In this document: positions 52,052-62,451 of the stretch, in pieces | Numbering within the stretch: the first letter of the stretch is position 1 | How the letters are laid out: every line of letters starts with the position of its first letter | Source of the DNA: Candidatus Avedoeria danica | GTDB taxonomy: Bacteria; Chloroflexota; Anaerolineae; Epilineales; Epilineaceae | Reading direction: 5' to 3' | DNA: 64,000 nt | Assembly: GCA_016703025.1 (NCBI GenBank) | Contig: JADJCV010000004.1 | Span: forward strand, 558,001-622,000 | Program-made: the position numbers and the translations under genes | Notes under the pieces: generated by a model | The model's database searches: none | Told to the model about the DNA's origin: nothing | Seen by the model: the letters and a program-made list of their open reading frames with translations, nothing else

Positions 52052-52828
52052 TCAGGCGCGCACGTTCGTCCGCTTGAATGCCCACTCGGGCACCAGTCGC
52101 ACGATGACGGTGACCGGTCCCCACCACCACGGCACGTACGCCACGTCCGTCCGCCGGCGCAGCGCGTGGAACGTCAGCGTGCCTGCCCGCTCGGCGCCGA
52201 CGAACCACGGCCTGCCACGCTTGTGCGCCGTCATCGGGGTCCGCACCGGTCCCGGGCGGATGTCGACGACGGCGACGCCCAACGGGTGAAGGCGGCTCCG
52301 CAACCCCTGCAGGTAGGTGCTCACGGCCGCCTTGGCCGCGCCGTACAGGTAGTTCTCGCGCCGGCCCCGCTGGCCGGCAACGCTCGTGATCACGCCGATC
52401 GTCCCGCCGTGCGCCGCCACCATGTGCGCCGCCAGCGGCACGAGCAGCGCCAGGATACTGGATGCGTTCGCCTCGAACGCCCGCAGCGTGGCGGCGACGT
52501 TCCGATCGCACTCCGCCTGGTCCGGCAGGATGCCGTGCGCGATCAACGCCACGTCGATCCGGCCGAGCGCACCGGCCGCCGCGGCGATGACGTCGTCGCG
52601 TTCCTCGGCCGACAGGACGTCGACGACGATCGCGGTCACGGCGGCTGCGCCCGCTGCCCGCAGCTCGCGTGCCACCCCGTCGAGCTTGGCGCCGTCGCGC
52701 CCCGTGACGACGAGGCGCGCACCCAGCGCGGCGTAGTGCCGGGCGACGACGGCCGCGATCGCCGACGTCGCGCCGACGATGAGCACGCCGGGCGCCGGCC
52801 GCGCCGCTGCCGGAAACGGTTGCGTCAC
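52052..52828 (-). CDS. Short-chain dehydrogenase/reductase
   Basis: A 258-residue SDR. The cofactor loop is LIVGATSAIAAVVAR, the NAG-type strand is IAHGILPD, catalytic Ser is in VITSVAG and the Tyr/Lys pair in NYLYGAAKAA, followed by the PGPVRTPMT segment. The general style (DVLSAEERDD, HGILPDQAE) is like the DprE2-related oxidoreductase group, but the substrate is not assigned. The GTG start at 52828 overlaps the stop of the Nudix gene by four bases. Confidence 0.88.
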   Translation of the reverse strand: MTQPFPAAARPAPGVLIVGATSAIAAVVARHYAALGARLVVTGRDGAKLDGVARELRAAGAAAVTAIVVDVLSAEERDDVIAAAAGALGRIDVALIAHGILPDQAECDRNVAATLRAFEANASSILALLVPLAAHMVAAHGGTIGVITSVAGQRGRRENYLYGAAKAAVSTYLQGLRSRLHPLGVAVVDIRPGPVRTPMTAHKRGRPWFVGAERAGTLTFHALRRRTDVAYVPWWWGPVTVIVRLVPEWAFKRTNVRA

Positions 52829-53460
52829 TCGAGGCCCGTCGCCGTGGCCTGCGCGCTCGTCGCCGCGCCGGCGGCCCCGTCCCGGATGACCCGCTCGATC
52901 TTGTCTGCCGCTCGCCCGATCCCGGCGTCGCACCGCCGCCGCGCCTCGTCGAGCTCGACCCAGGCCAGCGCGTGGCTCTCGGCCTCGACGTGCGCCACGT
53001 CGGCCGGCCGCGTGGTCGTGAGCAGGAACCGCAGGTCGAAGTGGAGGTGGGCCGGTTCCGCGCCCGCGGGCGGGATGGGGTGCACGTCGACATCCAGCAG
53101 GAGCGGTCGGCCTGCCGCGTCGCAAACGGCGGGGTGGAACACCAGATGGTCCAGTCCTGACTCCTCGATGGCCTCGCGCAGCGCCACGGCCGCCGCGTCC
53201 GCTTCGCCCTCCGCGTGCCCGCCGAGCTGCAACCAGAGGCCGAGCCGTCGGTGATGCACCAGGAGCAGCCGCCCGTCGCCGTCGACGACGAACGCGGATC
53301 CCGTGAGGTGACCCGGGAGCGTGCGGCGGTCGAACGGCTCCGTGGCGGAATCGACGAAGGCGCGGATCCGCACCAAGCTGTCGGCCTCGGCGCCGTCAGA
53401 GGGGCGGTGGGCGGTCAGCAGCGCGTCCAGGGTGGCGCGATCAGTGGCTGAAATGGGCAT
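52825..53460 (-). CDS. Nudix hydrolase
   Basis: A 211-residue Nudix protein with a full Nudix box, GGHAEGE-x7-REAIEESGL, preceded by SAFVVDGDGRLLLVHH. Nudix enzymes cleave nucleoside diphosphates linked to other groups. A 40-residue helical N-terminus comes first. ATG at 53460 is chosen; an ATG at 53496 is possible. It is translationally coupled to the SDR gene. No link to the Nudix fusion at 18139 beyond family. Confidence 0.88.
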   Translation of the reverse strand: MPISATDRATLDALLTAHRPSDGAEADSLVRIRAFVDSATEPFDRRTLPGHLTGSAFVVDGDGRLLLVHHRRLGLWLQLGGHAEGEADAAAVALREAIEESGLDHLVFHPAVCDAAGRPLLLDVDVHPIPPAGAEPAHLHFDLRFLLTTTRPADVAHVEAESHALAWVELDEARRRCDAGIGRAADKIERVIRDGAAGAATSAQATATGLE

Positions 53461-53601
53461 CTTGGCTCGCTGGGGTGCGGCGTCACGTGCACGCATGAGC
53501 GCGCAAGTGTAGTCGAAGCAACGGCGACTGCCGCCGACTGGCGCCGTCCAGCGCCGCCTGCCGGCGACGGCCACCGCCTGCCGCCGATGGACCGGCGCGG
53601 C

Positions 53602-56508
53602 TCACGACCCGGACGTGACCGGGATGCGGATGCGCACGGCGTCGTTCGGCAGCCGCCCGTCCGCGCCCGTCGCCGGCAGGCGCGCTCCGTCGACCGGTGT
53701 GTACAGGCCGAACTCGACGTGTTCGGCGAACGCCGCGCCGGCCGGCAGCGGGATCGTGACGTGGTCGACGATGACGTCGCCGCGCCGCCAATCGCGGGTC
53801 GGCGCGTCGCCGGCCGCCGGCGGGCCGTCCAGCTGGGCGATCGGTGCGCCGGCAGCGTCGAGCACGTGGCGGAAGACCGTGGCGTCGATCCCGATGCGCC
53901 CTGTGGCCCGCCAGACGAGCGTCACGTGGATCGCGCGTGCGCCGTTGGGACCGATCACCCGACCGGCGCCCGCCGAATCGAGGACGATCTGGTCGCCGAA
54001 GCGCACAGGCATTGCCGCCGCGGCCGGCCCAACGTCGACATCGTCGCCAAGCGGCGGGAGGACCGCAGGGCCCGTCCGCCGCAGCGGATCGATGCGCACC
54101 TCGCGCAGTGACACGATGTCGCTGCCGTCGAGCGCGGTGAGGCGTCGACCGGTGTCGTCGTCGAACAGCCCGGCGATGAGGTGCACCGTGATCGGGCCGG
54201 CATCGGGGGCCGGGGCCAACCGGTGCATGTCGACGATGAAGCGATCCGTCGGCCACGTGCGGGTCGGCCGCCCGCCCGGATCGGTGGACGTATGGTTGGC
54301 GACGACGTCGGCGGTGCCTTTCGTCACCAGCTGAACGAACGGGCGATAGCGCCGGTCCGTCGGGCGCAGCGCGCGCCAGTAGAGCCGCACGACCATCGTG
54401 TCACCGGCACGGACGGCCCCGGGCGCGTCGAATCCGAGCAACTCGATCGCCGCCGGCCCGCCGTCGTCTCCGAGGGCGACGTGCAGCGGCACGTCCATCG
54501 ACGTGGGCGAGGCGACGGGCGATCGCGGGGCCAGGAATGCGGATCGGGGCAGGATGAAGGCGCCCGTCGTACCTGCCGCAACGAGGCCGATGGCCAGCGC
54601 GACGCGCGACCGTGGCCCGAGGTCGTCGCCGTCCGTCCCACCCGCGCCGTCGCCCGTCCGCGCCCCGCGGCGTCGAACGAACGCCGCGACGCCAACGGCC
54701 AACGCGAACAGCCACGCGACCATGCTCACCGTGCCCGCCCCGCGGGCGAGCGGCGTCCCTGTGAACCGGGCCACGATGTGGCGTTCTTCGGCCGAAGCCG
54801 GCAGCGAGACGACGAGCGCGCCGTCGTCGTCTGCGTCGCGCTCGTTGCGCACCGCCCGGCCGCCGACCGTCGTCCGCCAGCCCGGGAACCCGAGCTGCCG
54901 CAGGCGGAGCACCGTTGCCGGGCCCGGACCCACGACGATCCGGCTGTCGTGGCGGCCGACGGACTCGGTGGCCGCGGTCACGCCAACAGGCAGCCGCGCT
55001 CGGTCGACATCGACCCACCACCGACCCTCGGCGTACGCGGCGAGGGCGGCGTCGGACGGCGGCGACGCAAGGTCCACCTTGGCGCCGTGCGGCAGGTACT
55101 CCATCGAGCTCGTTGTCCCGACCGGCGCGTCGCTCTGGCGTTCGGCGGGCACCGCCGCGCGCGCCGTCGCGTCGACGAGCGGCGCGGCGGAGCGGATCGG
55201 CACGAGCCACGGCAGCGCGTTGGCGCCCAACAGCGCCAGTCCGAGGGCAAGCCCGCCCGCCCGCCGCCGCTCGGGAAGCCAGAGCAGCGCCGCACCCGCC
55301 GCCGCCGCGAGCAGCGGCTCGGCGACGGCGAGCACGCGCCACGGGAACTGCACGAGCCCGATCAGGTCGGAGCTGCGCCACAACGGCGCGGCGAACGGCA
55401 GCGTGAGGAGCGTCGCACCGAGGCCGATCGCCGTGAAGCCGACGAGTCGGCGGCCGTCCTTGGACCGGCGTCGCGACGCGCGCACGGCCGCCGCGACACC
55501 CGCGAGCGCCAGCACGGCCGGAACCGGGCCCCAGCCGTGGTGGAACGGCCACGAGTGGGCGGTGCGGTCGATCCGGCCGAGGGGGCGAACGAGGTCGACG
55601 ACCGGAACGAGCGCCGTCGAGGCGTCGAACATGCCGCTCCCGGCCTTGCCGAGCTGGACCCGGGGCGCGTCGACGACGGCGGGGAGCCAGTAGACCGCGC
55701 CAAGGAGGGCCGCGAAGACAAGTCCGCCGGCGACGCCAAGGGCGGCGCGACCGAGCGCGCGGCCCACACGCGGCGAAGCGCCCTCGCCGGTCAACTGACT
55801 TGGCCGCGATGAGGGCAGCGACCCGCGGGGTCGACCGGACGGAGGCGCTCCGAGCGAGAGGAAGCACTCGCTGCCCGCCAGGACACCGGCGAGCGGCAGC
55901 ACCAGGACCGTCGTCACGTGGTGCGTGAGCACGATGAGCGCGAGCGGGACGCCGAAGCGGACTGCGGTCCGCAGCGTCGGCGTCCGCACCGCCTCCACCG
56001 CGCCGGCGAGCACCCAGGGCACAAGCGCCACGGCGAGGAGCTGCGGCACGTTGCCCTGCACGTGCACCTCGAACAACCGAACCGGGCTGAACGCCGCAAC
56101 GCCGGCCGCGAGGAGCGCGGCGGACGCGGGCAACGCCGTCCGTGCCAGGCGGTATGTCCCGGCGGTGGCGAGCGCCCAGGCCGCGCCAATCAGAGCAACG
56201 TTGGCGGCGAGCGGACCGGCGCCGGCGGTGATGAGCGCAGCGGCCGCGAGCGGCGCGCCGGGTGGGTAGAAATGGTGGATCGGATAGCCCCAGCCCTGGA
56301 CGAAGTGGGGCGCCCAGCGCGGCCAGCCGGGCGCGGCGGTGAACAGGTAGGCCACTGAGAGCGCACGGTGGACGTGCAGCGCGCCGTCCACGGTGGAAGG
56401 CAGGCCTTTGGCCAGGGCGATGAGGGCGGGCGGGAGGGCGATGAGGGCGGCGATGAGCGGGTTCGAGAGGCGGTTGGGAAGACCGGGGAGGCGGGGGAGA
56501 CGGCGCAT
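53602..56508 (-). CDS. Large polytopic membrane protein (6-pyruvoyl-tetrahydropterin-synthase-related/GT-C-like)
   Basis: A 968-residue protein with about a dozen or more hydrophobic helices in the first 600 residues and a soluble beta-rich C-terminal part. HHFYPPGAPLAAAA near the N-terminus and the loop before helix 2 with D41 (STVDGALHVHRA) resemble membrane proteins annotated as 6-pyruvoyl-tetrahydropterin-synthase-related and GT-C-type glycosyltransferases, whose first outer loop carries catalytic acids. The start is an ATG at 56508; no ribosome binding site is seen. Likely involved in cell-surface glycan or polymer transfer, but this is inference. Confidence 0.75.
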   Translation of the reverse strand: MRRLPRLPGLPNRLSNPLIAALIALPPALIALAKGLPSTVDGALHVHRALSVAYLFTAAPGWPRWAPHFVQGWGYPIHHFYPPGAPLAAAALITAGAGPLAANVALIGAAWALATAGTYRLARTALPASAALLAAGVAAFSPVRLFEVHVQGNVPQLLAVALVPWVLAGAVEAVRTPTLRTAVRFGVPLALIVLTHHVTTVLVLPLAGVLAGSECFLSLGAPPSGRPRGSLPSSRPSQLTGEGASPRVGRALGRAALGVAGGLVFAALLGAVYWLPAVVDAPRVQLGKAGSGMFDASTALVPVVDLVRPLGRIDRTAHSWPFHHGWGPVPAVLALAGVAAAVRASRRRSKDGRRLVGFTAIGLGATLLTLPFAAPLWRSSDLIGLVQFPWRVLAVAEPLLAAAAGAALLWLPERRRAGGLALGLALLGANALPWLVPIRSAAPLVDATARAAVPAERQSDAPVGTTSSMEYLPHGAKVDLASPPSDAALAAYAEGRWWVDVDRARLPVGVTAATESVGRHDSRIVVGPGPATVLRLRQLGFPGWRTTVGGRAVRNERDADDDGALVVSLPASAEERHIVARFTGTPLARGAGTVSMVAWLFALAVGVAAFVRRRGARTGDGAGGTDGDDLGPRSRVALAIGLVAAGTTGAFILPRSAFLAPRSPVASPTSMDVPLHVALGDDGGPAAIELLGFDAPGAVRAGDTMVVRLYWRALRPTDRRYRPFVQLVTKGTADVVANHTSTDPGGRPTRTWPTDRFIVDMHRLAPAPDAGPITVHLIAGLFDDDTGRRLTALDGSDIVSLREVRIDPLRRTGPAVLPPLGDDVDVGPAAAAMPVRFGDQIVLDSAGAGRVIGPNGARAIHVTLVWRATGRIGIDATVFRHVLDAAGAPIAQLDGPPAAGDAPTRDWRRGDVIVDHVTIPLPAGAAFAEHVEFGLYTPVDGARLPATGADGRLPNDAVRIRIPVTSGS

Positions 56509-56590
56509 GCGGGTAGGGTAGCGCAAGGCACCCTGCAGACAGGGTTGGCGGGCACGTTCTCGCGCGGCGGCGCATCGCCGCCGCCTGGCG

Positions 56591-58900
56591 CTACGGCACC
56601 GCCAGCCCGAGGTACGTCGCCGGATCCGTCCGCCGCCCGCCGCGGTCCGCGGTCGGATAGTCGTTCACGAGGACGACGACCGGGCCGTCGGCGGTCACGA
56701 CGGCGCCGCCGAACGTGCCGTCGCGGAGCGCCGGAACGGCCGGTGGCCACCAGTTGACGGAGTCCTCCGGCTCGATCGTGGCCTGGCAAACCGTGCAGCC
56801 CGTCACGGCGCGCGAATCACCCGATCGTGGGTCCGTCACGCTGAACGCGATCTCGACCTCGACCGGATCGAGTCCCGGGTTCATCACCTGGATGCCCGTC
56901 GAGAGCCCGACGTGGTTGCGGCGCCAGAGCGGCATTGCCACCTGTGCCGCCGCTTCGCCCAGTCCTTGCGCCACGAACGCCGAAAGGAGAACGTCGGCGG
57001 TGCCGTCTGCCGCGGTCGCATCGTAGACCATGGCGACGACGCGCTCGTCGGGGCCGGATGTCGTGATCCGGGCGGAGCCGAAGCAGTTCGTCGGTACGTT
57101 GTGCCCACCGCCCGGCGCCTGCCGGAAGACATGTCGGCCGCCGGCAGGGACGACGGTCGGCGGATGGTGGAACGTCGCGCCGCGGCAGACCGGGGAGGCC
57201 GCATCGTTGAATGCGCCCGTAAACGCGATCGTGACCTCGACATCGCTCGGTCCGGGGTTGACGACGACGATGCGGGTGCTCAGCGTTTCGCGTGCGCGCG
57301 CGCCGCGTTGGGCGCTGCGGAAGAGGGGCACGACGAGGTCGTTGGCGGCCGCCGCGTCCGGCAAGGCCTCGAACGCCGCGACCGTCCGCGGTTCGAGCCC
57401 AGCCGGTTCGCCGACCTCCCACACCTGAACGGCCAGCGGCGAGCCGTCGCTCTCGACGGCGAGCCAGCCCTCGAACGGACCGAGCGATTGGTACGCGGCC
57501 TCGAAGTCGGCCCAGATCCGCCGCGTCGTCCCCACCGGCAGTCGGAACCGCGTTGTCGTCGCCACAGGTGCGCCGCCGCCGGTCGTGTGGAGCGTCGCGA
57601 CAATCTCGGCGTCCCGCGTGCCGGCGTTGGCGACCGCGGCCATCGAGCTCCGTCCGAGCGTCCGCCGGACGAAGCTCGGCACGAGAACGCGGCGCGCCGG
57701 CTGCGGGCCGCCGGCGATGCCCGCGCCGCCGTCGTCGAACCAGTCCGTGCGCACGATGGCCCCCAGGGCGGCGTCGGACGCGACGCGCAGGCCGAACAGG
57801 CTCGGGGCGGCATCGATGGGGTCGAGCACGGTCGGCAGGTAGACGTTCGGCGCTCCGAGGACGTCGGCGAACAGGTCGAGCGTCAACACTTCGGCGCCGT
57901 CCTCGTCGACGAGGACGGCCGTCAGGTCCGTCGGCTGCGCGGACAGGTTCTGCAGCTGGATCCCGCTCTGCACGTTGGCCGGTGAGAGCCATCGCCCGTA
58001 CGCGGCGAACGGCAGGATCTGGCCCGGCGCAAGGACGGGCGGCGGCAGCGTGCTGGTCGGCTCCGGCACCGTCGTCGGCGTGGCGGTCCGCACGGGCGTC
58101 GAGGTCGGCGGCGGCGTCGTCGCGCTTGCCGTTGCCGTCGGCGTGCCGGACGGCGTCGGCGGGGCGGTCGACGTTGCGGTGCGGCTGGCGGTCGGCGCGG
58201 TGGTGGATGTCCGGCTGGCCGTTGCCGTGGCCCCTTCCGTCGGCTCAGGAGTCTCGGCGGTCGGCGGATCGCTCGTCGCCGTCGCGGGCTCGGCCGTGGC
58301 CGGTGCCGTGGCGGTGCGTGTCGCCGTGCGCGTGCGCGAAGCGGTCGGCGATGGACTCGCGGCCGACGTGGTGGACGCCGTCGGCGTGCTGCTTGGCGTC
58401 ACGAGCGGGTTCGGGCCGACGGTCGGCGAGCGGGTGGCCGTTGGCGAGGCGGACGGGGTGAGCGTCTGCGTCGGCGCCGTCATCGTTGGCGTACCCGTTG
58501 GGGCGACGGTCGCGGTGACGGCGATCGTCGCGGTGACCGATGGTGTCGTGGTGGCCAACGGCGTTGCGGTGACGGACGGTGTCGCCGTGACCGATGCGGT
58601 TGCGGTGACGGACATTGTCGGGGTGACCGAGGCCGTCGGCGTCAGCGTCACGGATGGGCCGAGCGAGAGCGTCGGCGTCACGGCCGGCGTGCCGCTGGAC
58701 AGCGGTGCGACGGCGAGGGTCGTAACCGGGCGGATGGCGGCCACCGCCAGCGCCGCACCGGCCGCGCCGAGGAGTACGGCCGCGCAGAGGGCGCCGCCGA
58801 TCCGCGAACTCCACAGCGCCGCGTCGGGTCGATGCGACCGAATCACCCTCACGCTCCTCGTCGGGCCACGTTCGGCCATGTCCTGGGTTTCGATCTCCAT
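56591..58900 (-). CDS. Secreted Thr/Pro/Val-repeat protein with Cys-repeat domains
   Basis: A 769-residue protein. A signal segment lies at residues about 37-60, followed by over 200 residues of Ser/Thr/Ala/Pro/Val repeats (SVTATPSVTATP style) that would be extended and probably glycosylated. Then comes PPPVLAPGQILPFAAYGRW and a beta-rich region with units of the form VVNPGPSDVEV...C...HPPTVVPAGG...PTNCFGSARI, shared with the 1528-residue protein. The stop region ends YLGLAVP, so unlike its relatives the LPFA motif is internal. ATG at 58900 or 58879 may be the start. Function unknown; surface exposed. Confidence 0.8.
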   Translation of the reverse strand: MEIETQDMAERGPTRSVRVIRSHRPDAALWSSRIGGALCAAVLLGAAGAALAVAAIRPVTTLAVAPLSSGTPAVTPTLSLGPSVTLTPTASVTPTMSVTATASVTATPSVTATPLATTTPSVTATIAVTATVAPTGTPTMTAPTQTLTPSASPTATRSPTVGPNPLVTPSSTPTASTTSAASPSPTASRTRTATRTATAPATAEPATATSDPPTAETPEPTEGATATASRTSTTAPTASRTATSTAPPTPSGTPTATASATTPPPTSTPVRTATPTTVPEPTSTLPPPVLAPGQILPFAAYGRWLSPANVQSGIQLQNLSAQPTDLTAVLVDEDGAEVLTLDLFADVLGAPNVYLPTVLDPIDAAPSLFGLRVASDAALGAIVRTDWFDDGGAGIAGGPQPARRVLVPSFVRRTLGRSSMAAVANAGTRDAEIVATLHTTGGGAPVATTTRFRLPVGTTRRIWADFEAAYQSLGPFEGWLAVESDGSPLAVQVWEVGEPAGLEPRTVAAFEALPDAAAANDLVVPLFRSAQRGARARETLSTRIVVVNPGPSDVEVTIAFTGAFNDAASPVCRGATFHHPPTVVPAGGRHVFRQAPGGGHNVPTNCFGSARITTSGPDERVVAMVYDATAADGTADVLLSAFVAQGLGEAAAQVAMPLWRRNHVGLSTGIQVMNPGLDPVEVEIAFSVTDPRSGDSRAVTGCTVCQATIEPEDSVNWWPPAVPALRDGTFGGAVVTADGPVVVLVNDYPTADRGGRRTDPATYLGLAVP

Positions 58901-59027
58901 CGGGAGTGAAGACGCCCACCGCGAGTCGACGATACGTCGCGCGCTATACTCCAGCGCTTCCGCGTCGGGCGGCGAGCGCCGGCCGGCGCTCCGGGACCGC
59001 CAGAAGGACACAAGGGACCGAAGAATC

Positions 59028-60347
59028 GTGCAATCGCCAGAAACGTCAACGACCGTCGCCTCCGGTGCGACCTCCCCGGCCCTCTCCCCGGCCCTCTCCC
59101 CGGCCCTGTTGGATGCGCTGCGCAGCCACCTCGAGGCGCGCCTGCCGGACTACATGGCGCTGCTGAAGGAGATGGTCGACATCAATAGCTTCACCCGCAA
59201 TCCGTCGGGCGTCAACCGGCTCGGCGAGTTGACGGCGCGGCGGTTCGTCGACCTGGGATTCGACGCCGAGACCGTCGCGAGCCGCAACCCGGCTTACGGG
59301 AGCCATGTGGTGCTCACGCGACCCGGCACGAGCGGCCGGAAGATCGGGCTCGTGACGCACCTTGACACCGTGTTCCCCGCCGACGAGGAGGTCGCCAACG
59401 GCTTTCGGTTCCGCGTCGAGGGCGATCGGATCTACGGCCCGGGGACGGTGGACATCAAGGGCGGCACCGTGTTGATCTACATGGTCATGGACGCGCTTCG
59501 CGCCTGCGCGCCGAACGTGTTCGAGGCCGTGACGTTCGATGTGCTGCTCGACGCTGCCGAGGAGGCGATGTCGCCCGATTTCGGCACGTTGATGCGCGAT
59601 CGACTGGCCGGACCCGCCAACGACAGCGTGGCGTGCCTGGTGTTCGAGGGCTGTCGCGTGGGCGACGAGGGCTGGCAGCTCGTGACGCGCCGCAAAGGGA
59701 TGGCCGTGGCCAGCATCACGGTGGAGGGCCGCGGTGCGCACGCCGGCGGGGCGCACGGGCAGGGCGCGAACGCGATCGTCCAGCTGGCCCGCCTGATCGA
59801 CCGGGCGGCGGCGCTGACGGACCCGGCGCGCGGCCTGACGGTGAACGTCGGCACCGTGACCGGCGGAACGGTGACGAACCGGGTGCCGCATCACGCGCGC
59901 GCCCGCCTCGAGATGCGCGCCGAGGACCCGGCGGTGCTGGCCGAGGCCGTCGAGCATGTGCTCGGGCTCGGCGCGCACGTCGACGTCGCGACGGCCGACG
60001 GCACCTTCACGTGCCGCGCCGACGTGCAGATCGAGTACGACATGCCGGCCTGGCCGACGAATCAAGGGACGGAGCGACTGTACCGGATCTGGGCGGCGAC
60101 CGCGGGCGCAGTCGGCGTGACCGCCGCCCCGGAGGCGCGCGGCGGGCTCTCGGACGGCAACTGGACGTGGGCGTTCGTGCCGACGCTCGACGGACTCGGA
60201 CCGCACGGCGACAACCTGCACTGCAGCGAGCTCGATCCGGCCGCCGGCAAGACACCGGAGTACGCGACGGCGTCGTCGTTCGTGCCGAAGGCGGTTTGGA
60301 ACGCGCTGGCGCTGTGCCGGTTGGCGGCGGAGGAGAGGTTGGCCTGA
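59028..60347 (+). CDS. M20-family peptidase (carboxypeptidase G2-like)
   Basis: A 439-residue M20 metallopeptidase. Metal ligands are visible in VTHLDTVFP (H, D), GTVDIKGG (D), AAEEAMSP (E-E) and the final LHCSELD histidine; a dimerisation lid with GGAHGQGANAI lies between. This layout fits the CPG2/ArgE/DapE branch. The GTG at 59028 has AAGGGA upstream; a short SPALSPALSPAL repeat sits near the start. One base separates it from the enoyl-CoA hydratase start. Confidence 0.9.
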   Translation: MQSPETSTTVASGATSPALSPALSPALLDALRSHLEARLPDYMALLKEMVDINSFTRNPSGVNRLGELTARRFVDLGFDAETVASRNPAYGSHVVLTRPGTSGRKIGLVTHLDTVFPADEEVANGFRFRVEGDRIYGPGTVDIKGGTVLIYMVMDALRACAPNVFEAVTFDVLLDAAEEAMSPDFGTLMRDRLAGPANDSVACLVFEGCRVGDEGWQLVTRRKGMAVASITVEGRGAHAGGAHGQGANAIVQLARLIDRAAALTDPARGLTVNVGTVTGGTVTNRVPHHARARLEMRAEDPAVLAEAVEHVLGLGAHVDVATADGTFTCRADVQIEYDMPAWPTNQGTERLYRIWAATAGAVGVTAAPEARGGLSDGNWTWAFVPTLDGLGPHGDNLHCSELDPAAGKTPEYATASSFVPKAVWNALALCRLAAEERLA

Positions 60348-60348
60348 C

Positions 60349-61167
<819 letters not shown>

Positions 61168-61230
61168 CCAGTGCCGGCCGCACCGTCGACCATTGGACTG
61201 TCCTGCGATCTGACTGCGCACATCGTCCAT

Positions 61231-61255
61231 TCGGCTATGTCTAATCGGCTATGAT
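61231..61255 (+). promoter_or_regulatory. Repeat and possible -10 before mrp
   Basis: TCGGCTATG occurs at 61231 and 61245, and the second copy leads into TATGAT (61250-61255), a good -10 without a convincing -35. It lies in the 131-base gap before the mrp start. Confidence 0.3.
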
Positions 61256-61298
61256 GTAGCGGCCCCCGCGACGTTCCCTCCCGTTGGAGTCACCCCCC

Positions 61299-62435
61299 AT
61301 GTTCGGTCTCGGCAAGAGCCAATCCACGTCGATCAGCGAAGCGGACGTCATCGCTGCGCTGTCGACGGTCAACGACCCGGAGCTGCACCGCGATCTCGTC
61401 AGCCTCGGCATGATCCGCGACATCGCCATCGACGGCGGCCGCGTCGCGTTCACCGTCGTCCTTACGACACCGGCGTGCCCGCTGAAGAACGTCATCCAGC
61501 AGGACTGCGAGAATGCGCTGAAGCGCGACATCCCGGCCGTGGAGACGGTGCATGTCCAGTGGGACGCCCAGGTGCCGCGCGACAGCCGTCTTTCCAGCCG
61601 CGTTGCCGTGCCGGTTCGCAACGCGATCGCGGTCGGCAGCGGCAAGGGCGGCGTCGGCAAGAGCACGGTGGCGGTCAACCTGGCGGTCTCGCTCGCCCAA
61701 CAGGGCGCCACCGTCGGCCTGCTTGACGCGGACGTCTACGGGCCGAACGTGCCGATGATGATGGGCCAGCGCAAGGCGCGTCCGGTTTCGAAGGACGGCA
61801 AGCACATCGAGCCCATCGAGGCGTACGGTGTGAAGATGATCTCGATCGGCTTCCTCGTGGACGAGCAGACGCCGCTCGTGTGGCGTGGACCGATGCTCCA
61901 CGGAGCGCTGCGCCAGTTCCTGGGCGACGTGAACTGGGGCGACCTGGACTACCTGATCATCGACCTCCCGCCCGGCACCGGCGATGTCCAGCTCTCGCTC
62001 ACGCAGGCGATGCCGCTGACGGGCGCCGTGATCGTCAGCACGCCGCAGGCGGTCAGCCAGCACGACGTCGTCAAGAGCATCGCGATGTTCCAACTCGAGC
62101 AGATCGACGTGCCCGTCCTCGGTGTGATCGAAAACATGAGCGGCTTCGCTGCGCCGGACACGGGCACGGTGTACGATATCTTCGGCGCCGGCGGCGGCCG
62201 CGAGGTGGCCGATCAGATGAAGGTCCCATTCCTCGGCACGATCCCGATCGACATGGCCGTCCGCCAGGGCGGCGACAGCGGCGTGCCGATCGTCGTCGGC
62301 GCGCCGGACTCGCCGGCGGCCCGGGCGATCACGCAGATCGCGGCCGAGCTGGCCGGTCGGATCTCCGTCCTGACGCTGTCGCGCCCGAAGGAGCGGACGT
62401 TCGCCGCCGACCCGGATCTCGCGTTCGTCGGATGA
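61299..62435 (+). CDS. apbC: Iron-sulfur cluster carrier protein Mrp/ApbC
   Basis: A 378-residue P-loop ATPase. Residues 1-90 are a MIP18/DUF59 domain (NDPELHRDLVSLGM, TTPACPLK); the rest is a ParA-like fold with GSGKGGVGKST, DADVYGPNVP and DLPPGTGD. Mrp/ApbC proteins carry and insert [4Fe-4S] clusters. The usual C-terminal CxxC appears to be missing: ENMSGFAAPDTGTVYDIFG stands where ENMSxFxCPxC is normal, so cluster binding may differ. The ATG at 61299 has GGAG nine bases upstream. Confidence 0.92.
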   Translation: MFGLGKSQSTSISEADVIAALSTVNDPELHRDLVSLGMIRDIAIDGGRVAFTVVLTTPACPLKNVIQQDCENALKRDIPAVETVHVQWDAQVPRDSRLSSRVAVPVRNAIAVGSGKGGVGKSTVAVNLAVSLAQQGATVGLLDADVYGPNVPMMMGQRKARPVSKDGKHIEPIEAYGVKMISIGFLVDEQTPLVWRGPMLHGALRQFLGDVNWGDLDYLIIDLPPGTGDVQLSLTQAMPLTGAVIVSTPQAVSQHDVVKSIAMFQLEQIDVPVLGVIENMSGFAAPDTGTVYDIFGAGGGREVADQMKVPFLGTIPIDMAVRQGGDSGVPIVVGAPDSPAARAITQIAAELAGRISVLTLSRPKERTFAADPDLAFVG

Positions 62436-62451
62436 TGTGAGGAGTACCCCC

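Noticed and set aside
56700..58800. Plus-strand long open frames with alternating Val/Ala/Gly over the Thr/Pro repeat gene
   Set aside because: They are the reverse complement of Ser/Thr/Ala/Pro repeats; only the minus strand has a signal peptide and the shared Cys-repeat domain.
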